Shown here: positions 32,881 through 37,463 of the stretch, piece after piece
Numbering within the stretch: the stretch's first letter is position 1
Layout: every line of letters starts with the position of its first letter
Assembly: GCA_009602725.1 (NCBI GenBank)
Contig: WELB01000016.1
Coordinates: 157,526 to 194,988, forward strand
DNA length: 37,463 bases
Direction of reading: 5' to 3'
Source of the DNA: Spirogloea muscicola
Taxonomy: Eukaryota; Streptophyta; Zygnematophyceae; Spirogloeales; Spirogloeaceae
Position numbers and translations under genes: made by a program
Notes under the pieces: generated by a model
Database searches by the model: none
Seen by the model: only the letters and a program-made list of their open reading frames with translations
Told to the model about the DNA's origin: nothing

Positions 32881-34265
32881 CCTTCCCAGATCCTCTCAGG
32901 GATCCGACTTTCAATACATACCCGCTCTTCCTGGCCCTCAAGGCCTATCACAGAAGGTCTTTTGTCAGCGACCTATCAATGGGTCGTCACAAGCCACCAA
33001 TGTCCTAAAAACACCATCTCTTGTCGGCCGTTTGCCTTCGACGTGCTAACGTCAACGGCCTCAAGTCAACGTCTACGTCCAGATTCGTCAATCAAATGTC
33101 GTCATTCTCCAGCCTCCGGACACCTACCAGCGTCCAGCGCATCATCACGCTGTCTTGCGTTAAAACCCTGTTCTCCGCCCGAGGAGGAAGATGAACTTGC
33201 CCCCATCTGCCTGATGAGGTGTCTGATCTCCAGGCATCTGTCAAGCCGTTCTTCCTACGGCATTGACATCAACCATGTAGACAAGAGTAATTTCGGCAGT
33301 CCAGCAAAGCTATATCACTAAGCGGTCTACTCGCCAGGCTCCAGCCCTCATGCCAGCAGCTTTGTGCTTCAGTCAAGGGCAAGCAGACTCTTAGGCAATA
33401 TGTACTCATATCTGTCTTTTCTGAATTCACCTTCCAATTTGCTGCTCAAACAGTGTAATTTGAAATGAGTCAGCCACTCGTTGCCTCTGTCATCATAGTG
33501 ACACTCGTCCACCTGGTGGAGTCTGTTGAAAGCTTTGGCTTCGGACACGCTCACAAGAGTCCCGCTTCACAGGCCCACGTCCAAGTGGCCCTTGCAGCCA
33601 ACTGCCTTTGCATAACCTCTATCTCTATGCTGATTTTGCCATTGGAGGTACACAACACATTGGGTGATATTACGTTGACGCACTCAACAGATGCTCCCCA
33701 CAAGAGCTGAGGGCAACTTGATTTGGCTGTATGAACATTGGTACCAGCGTCAGCAACGTAACTTTGGCAGCAGTAGCGATCCATGACCTTGGCTCCACAG
33801 TCCAGACTTTACTCATGACCTTATCCGCGCAATGTCCTCTCTTTCAAGTCATCGCACCGCAGATTGAGTGGCAGCAGTGATGGGCTTCGCATTAGAAGAT
33901 GCGCGCTGCGCGCTCTCTCTCGAGAAGTGCTAGACCTGACAGGGCGGAGAAGCAGGAAAGCCAAGACTCTTGCAGTAGAGGGCGATGGCTGTAAACTGGC
34001 CAGCCCAGAGATAAAGAACGAACAAAGAAAGTAGAAGCAGCTCTTCCGTGAAGAAGGCGGCTGCTGATACCCGAAGATATGGAAAAAGGAAAGCTGAAAA
34101 GAAAAGGAGGGGAGGGAGGACGAAATAGCGACCAGAGGTTGGAGACGAGCCGCCCGTCGGCGGGTCCGTGGTTGACGGCGCGAGCTGCGGCAGGCCGCGC
34201 GCTGCGGCGCTCCTGGAGCAAGCGCGGCCCGGCGCCGGAGGCCGCGGCGGCGAGCCCTCGCCTCC
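32881..34265. other. Intergenic stretch upstream of TIM13
   Basis: No gene is assigned. At 33369-33784 frames on both strands look partly coding (for example NRLHQVDECHYDDRGNEWL on the minus strand, SNGKISIEIEVMQRQLAA just above it) but do not join into anything recognisable. Repeat copies occur at 33895-33930 (GCGCGCTGCGCGC motif) and 33980-34010 (hairpin core). The last 150 bases are purine-rich, then GC-rich, and should include the TIM13 promoter and 5' UTR; no TATA box is evident. Confidence 0.4.
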
Positions 34266-34852
34266 ATGGACGCCTTCGGGTCGGCCCCGGCGGTGGGCAA
34301 CGGCGGCGGCGCCGCGCCGCCCAACGACGTGGTGATGGACCAGGTGAAGGCGCAGATCGCGCAGGCCTACGCCGAGGAGTTCTTCACCGTGAGTCCCTCA
34401 CCTTTCGCCCCTCCTGCACCGCCGCCCACCACACCTTCTGGGCGGTCCCCGCCATGACGTCGGCCAGCCGTGGGAAGCTGCGGTGATGCCCGGTGGCTGG
34501 CAAGGTAAGAAGAATGCAGCTGCTGATATTGAAAGAGCGGCTGTAAAAGCCAGCCAGGTGCAAATAGACGGTGTGCATAGCTATATTAGCGGAGCCACAG
34601 GCTAGCAGACATGGCGCAGAAGCTGCTGCTCAAAATCAGGCACGCCCTCTCATCCTCCTCACCCCGCCACCCTCCATCCCTTTTCCTTTGTGCGCGCAGA
34701 CAGTGCGGGAGAAGTGCTTTGCGCGGTGTGTGACGCGGCCCGGGGCGAGCCTGAGCGGCGGCGAGGGCTCCTGCATCTCGCGCTGCGTCGACCGCTACAT
34801 CGAGGCCACGGGCCTCGTCTCCCGCGCCATCCTCACCAGCATGCCCAAGTAG
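34266..34852 (+). CDS. TIM13: Mitochondrial inner membrane import chaperone Tim13, 2 exons, 91 aa
   Basis: Small Tim protein of the mitochondrial intermembrane space. With Tim8 it forms a hexamer that escorts hydrophobic precursors to the TIM22 complex. Exon 1 is 34266-34388, exon 2 is 34700-34852; the 311-base intron is GT-AG, phase 0. The protein has a short Ala/Gly-rich start, the helix VMDQVKAQIAQAYAEEFFT, and the twin CX3C signature: CFARC, then 14 residues including GASLSGGEGS, then CISRC. It ends VSRAILTSMPK. The length and the CX3C-X14-CX3C spacing fit Tim13; Tim8, Tim9 and Tim10 are less good matches. Import is through the Mia40 disulfide relay and needs no presequence, in agreement with the N-terminus. 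The start ATG is the only one before the helix in frame. The intron carries a copy of a local repeat. Confidence 0.93.
34509..34610 (+). repeat. Repeat copy inside the TIM13 intron
   Basis: About 100 bases related to 20998-21085. In the decayed TIM13 copy at 18780-19171 the intron lacks this block, and the flanking intron bases on either side (GGCTGGCAAG-like and GCAGAAGCTGC) are adjacent. That pattern fits insertion into the intact gene after the duplication. Confidence 0.72.
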
Positions 34853-35970
34853 AACAAGGAGAACAGCGGCAGCAGCGGCGGCAACAGCAGCGGCAGCGCC
34901 CCACAATGAAGCCCTGTGTCCCTCAGCCGCCTCTTCAAGTCCGCAGGATCACTTGGCAGCTGCACAGGAGGCTACGGGCGCTGCCCGCCACTGTTTGATC
35001 TCTTGGCAGGGCTCTTGCCACGAGCTGCTGCTGCATCTGGCGCCGGCATGAGGCCGCGCTTGTGGTAGAGACAAGGTTGGTTGCTCCTCACTGTGGCGTG
35101 TGGTGACGTTCACAATCCTGTTGACTGATGCTCAACGCCTTACCGAGGCCCCACTGTAGAAGGCCTCCTGAGGCCTTAGAGCGCTTGCCGGCCCCTTTGG
35201 ACATTGTTCATTCTTTACGGGCTGGCTTCCACAGCCCTCGCTCCCTAGACCCTTAAACCCCTTCGGAAGAGCTAACTCTTGGTAGGCAACGCTGCGGCCA
35301 GGGAGGAAGCCATCGGATGGCAAGCGCATGCTAGTCAATTCTTCCTATTTCTCCACTCTCCTTCATCCCTGAACCTTCCTCGCCCTCTTTAGGCGTCGCT
35401 TCTCTCTCCCTCACCTTGGCCTCCTCTTTCACTTCCAGTGTTGCTCCTGCTCTCTTTGTCTTCTCCTCCATCTCCCACTCCCTAAGCACCTTTCCCCTCA
35501 ACCAAACCCTCTCCCCCATCCCCGCCCCCCCCATTTTCACGCTCTCTGCACGGCCGCAAGTAAGGCGAGGAGGAATTGCAAGTTGTGGCGGACTTGGTTG
35601 AATGTCAAACAGTCGTCTCAGCCAGCGCCGTCCATTTGGCAGCGGTAAGGGATCTGCTGCATAGTAGGACACAGCATCAACCTAGGGAAACCCCTTGCAC
35701 AACTGCACCCAAGCGCCGGCGTTGCATAGGCAATACTACCATTCCCTTGCGTCCCAACTAGAGCACCCGACTCTTTGACGAGTGAGCAGGTCCGCAGCCT
35801 GGCCATGGTGAGCCGCCCGATCGCTGGCGCTCGCAGTGTCATTCTATGCTTCCAACTTTGACTTGCACCGAGATGGCGTAGTCTTTGTTGGCACCAATGA
35901 GGAGCTTCGTGTTCGTGCTCCACGCTGCAGCAACCAAAACCTGAGGCGCTTCAGAAGCCGCCGATGGCTG
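34853..35970. other. 3' flank of TIM13 and intergenic sequence
   Basis: Begins with a CAG/GGC-rich 3' UTR-like stretch (34855-34910). A hairpin-repeat copy lies at 35205-35250. Bases 35340-35540 are a CT-rich tract. A minus-strand segment at about 35850-35940 reads VLVAAAWSTNTKLLIGANKD, somewhat like one WD40 blade, but it is isolated and too short to call. Confidence 0.4.
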
Positions 35971-35975
35971 CTGCA

Positions 35976-36620
35976 TTAGAAAGTGCAAAGAGGCATCTTG
36001 TCTTTCGTTCCTGAAAATGAACCTGGTGGTGATGCCTGCTGGTAGCCCCAGCTGAAGCCGTACTGCAGACAGCAGCCAGGAGAAGTGATTGCAACAATTG
36101 GCGACAGCGTGTGCGCCCGTCTCCTGTGAACGGCCTGGAAGCGTGCCACCAATATTGCCGTGTCAGGCAAAGCCAGCAATGAGGACAGCTTGTTGACCTG
36201 CCCATCGACAGAACAGACATGCCCTCTAGCTGGGCCTTTGCACCAGATTGCCAACAGCATCCATGCGACCAAGAATGATGTGGTACTACCTGAACGAACA
36301 GCTTCTTGGCTGCTGACGCATCGGAGCTGCAGCGCAGGAACACGACTGTAGAGGGAGATACTCTGCAAGGAACGACAGAACCAATGCAAAGACTAATTGC
36401 ACTTGCCGTCTGGAGCGTTGAGGTAAAAGAGATAGACCAGCTGCATGCCAGCATTTCTAGGGTCCGGCACAAGGTGTAGAACATTGGGGGTAGTGCTTGG
36501 CTGAAAGGGGCCAACTTGTGCGACGTTGCCACGCCCCACGACGGCCGGGATGCAGGGCCTGCAGAGTACACGCCCGACAACGAGTGGCTGTCCTCCTTCC
36601 TGTATGCCACATGGCAAGAA
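35976..36620 (-). CDS. Possible MRH-domain (mannose-6-phosphate-receptor-like / ATG27-like) protein, exon model incomplete
   Basis: Proposed exons, high to low: about 36620-36403 (CRPCIPAVVGRGNVAQVG, PFQPSTTPNVLHLVPDPRNA, GMQLVYLFYLNAPDGK), 36362-36290 (VSPSTVVFLRCSSDA, KKLFVQ) and 36062-35976 (YGFSWGYQQAS, ending KDKMPLCTF). Junctions are GT-AG with agreeing phases. Their order fits the MRH lectin fold: a G-QL-Y strand, an ST-V-F-C strand, and a final Y-F-W. MRH proteins bind mannose-type glycans in the secretory pathway or act in autophagy and vesicle trafficking. Cautions: the first intron would be only 40 bases, the arginine usually preceding STVV is absent, one more cysteine-bearing exon seems to be missing before YGFSW, and the upstream part is not resolved. 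It may be a pseudogene. Confidence 0.4.
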
Positions 36621-36874
36621 CGCCCTCAAGCTCCTTCCAGCAGCGCGCGACGAGTCCAGGCGTGCCTGCAGCTATAGGGCTGCCTGACGAGCACTGCAAG
36701 GGTATAGAAGTTTGAGAGTTTAAAGGCTAAAGGGATGATAAGTACAATAAAGGTTGACAATACTTCGACGACAGTGCTGCATCATGAGACCTATTTTCTG
36801 CTGTAATGTGGCTACAAGCTGGCGAAAGGTCTGGCATTCAGGGGAGGAGCCGACAGCTGCCGAGAGCAAGAGCG

Positions 36875-37183
36875 CTAGCAAGCTCGAAGCATCAGTGGTG
36901 GGGCCTGAGTGACCGACCCGAGCGTGGCTTCTGCAGTGACCCGGTGCCGCTCCCGGAGATCGGAGACGGCCGTGATGGTAACGTCGCCACATGGGGTCAG
37001 TGGGCTCGTTGCTCTGCTGCCGCCACTAACGAGCAGGCGCAAGGGCCCCCGCAGCTTGTGGCTGATCCGCAGGCGGGCCTCCTTGAGCCGGGACCGCGTG
37101 CCCTGGACCTTGCCCTCCACCAGGACGCCGCCAGCCAGCTGCCGCCAGGCGTCGACCGGCAGCGCGGCGCCTCCCAAAGGTCA
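36875..37183 (-). CDS. Probable coding segment, product unknown
   Basis: A minus-strand frame reads ALPVDAWRQLAGGVLVEGK, VQGTRSRLKEARLRISHKLRG, PLRLLVSGGSRATSPLTPCG, DVTITAVSDLRERHRVTAEA and ends at 36875. Composition and lack of low complexity favour real coding. It could be the last exon of the gene entering from the right edge, but splice phase from the edge exon does not fit directly, so an intermediate exon may be missing. No family recognised. Confidence 0.35.
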
Positions 37184-37294
37184 GGTCAGGATGGCCATGC
37201 AGCACCATCAGTGGAGGCCTGGCGCCGTCAGCGGTGGTGGCGCCAGCAACCACTGAGCAGTGGTGGGGCAGTGGCAGCCAGAGCGCCGCTGTAC

Positions 37295-37347
37295 CTTGTG
37301 CAGGCCCGACAGCTCGTACTGCAGCCCTCCGCTGTCGGCATCGCCAT

Positions 37348-37385
<38 letters not shown>

Positions 37386-37463
37386 GCACCATCGCGCTCG
37401 CGCTCGAGCGGCCGCGTGGGCCGCGCAGTGCCCTTCGTAAAGAGCCCCCACGCGGCCGCCGCC
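37295..37463 (-). CDS. Partial exon entering from the right edge, contains poly-Gly run
   Basis: The minus-strand frame starts at the window edge with AAAAWGLFTKGTARPTRP, then a poly-Gly run (the 37350-37383 trinucleotide tract), then GDGDADSGGLQYELSGLHK up to a GTACAG donor in phase 0. YELSGLHK resembles the YDLSPLTK start of MRH domains, so this may be the beginning of the MRH-like gene at 35976-36620. That link is an inference. Confidence 0.35.
37350..37383. repeat. CCG/CGG trinucleotide microsatellite
   Basis: About 11 uninterrupted CCG units. On the minus strand in the edge exon's frame they encode poly-Gly. Confidence 0.9.

Noticed and set aside
35850-35940. WD40-like peptide VLVAAAWSTNTKLLIGANKD on the minus strand
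   Set aside because: A single short segment without neighbouring blades; the plus strand reads equally well through it.
1-37463. CRISPR array, rRNA or tRNA genes, retrotransposon enzymes
   Set aside because: No regularly spaced identical repeats, no rRNA or tRNA signatures, and no reverse transcriptase, integrase or transposase motifs seen in any frame.

Overview
The window looks like nuclear DNA from a green alga (chlorophyte). The evidence is intron-rich genes with GT-AG introns of roughly 60-500 bases, GC-rich exons, CGG/GGC trinucleotide runs, a plant-type DASH cryptochrome, and a secreted proline-rich (extensin/pherophorin-like) wall or matrix glycoprotein. The species cannot be named from the sequence alone. 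Almost all long open frames outside the genes below come from repeats or GC-rich sequence without stops. One ambiguous base (n) lies at 13152 in a poly-C tract.

Layout. (1) 1339-5589, minus strand: a complete 13-exon CRY-DASH gene (564 aa), reconstructed exon by exon with all splice phases agreeing. (2) 5.6-12.5 kb: no firm gene; trinucleotide runs, a dense cluster of short hairpin repeats, a foldback structure at 7.38-7.58 kb and old dispersed duplications. (3) 13248-17169, plus strand: a complete 9-exon gene for a 790-aa secreted protein with signal peptide, His/Pro/Gly repeats, a large proline-rich region, three EGF-like modules and a C-terminal fucolectin-like (F5/8 type C) domain; every intron is phase 1. 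(4) 18.78-19.17 kb: a decayed copy of TIM13 that keeps its intron. (5) 19.2-26.2 kb: dispersed repeats and a few exon-like fragments I cannot assign. (6) 26203-27481, minus strand: a 2-exon gene for a 261-aa secreted protein of no family I know. (7) 27.5-30.6 kb: another repeat cluster. (8) 30.67-32.88 kb: a pseudogene of that secreted family, its first half on the plus strand and its second half on the minus strand, as expected if one gene had been split by an inversion. (9) 34266-34852, plus strand: intact TIM13 (91 aa, 2 exons), with a copy of a local repeat in its intron. (10) 35.98-36.6 kb, minus strand: exons resembling a mannose-6-phosphate-receptor-homology (MRH) domain, with further minus-strand exon candidates running into the right edge.

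The genes do not form one pathway: they cover light-driven DNA repair or signalling, extracellular matrix, secretion and mitochondrial import. The most unusual feature is one family of short hairpin-forming repeats with about 25 or more copies in 37 kb, in both orientations, with arrangements (foldback, insertion in an intron) that suggest past mobility.
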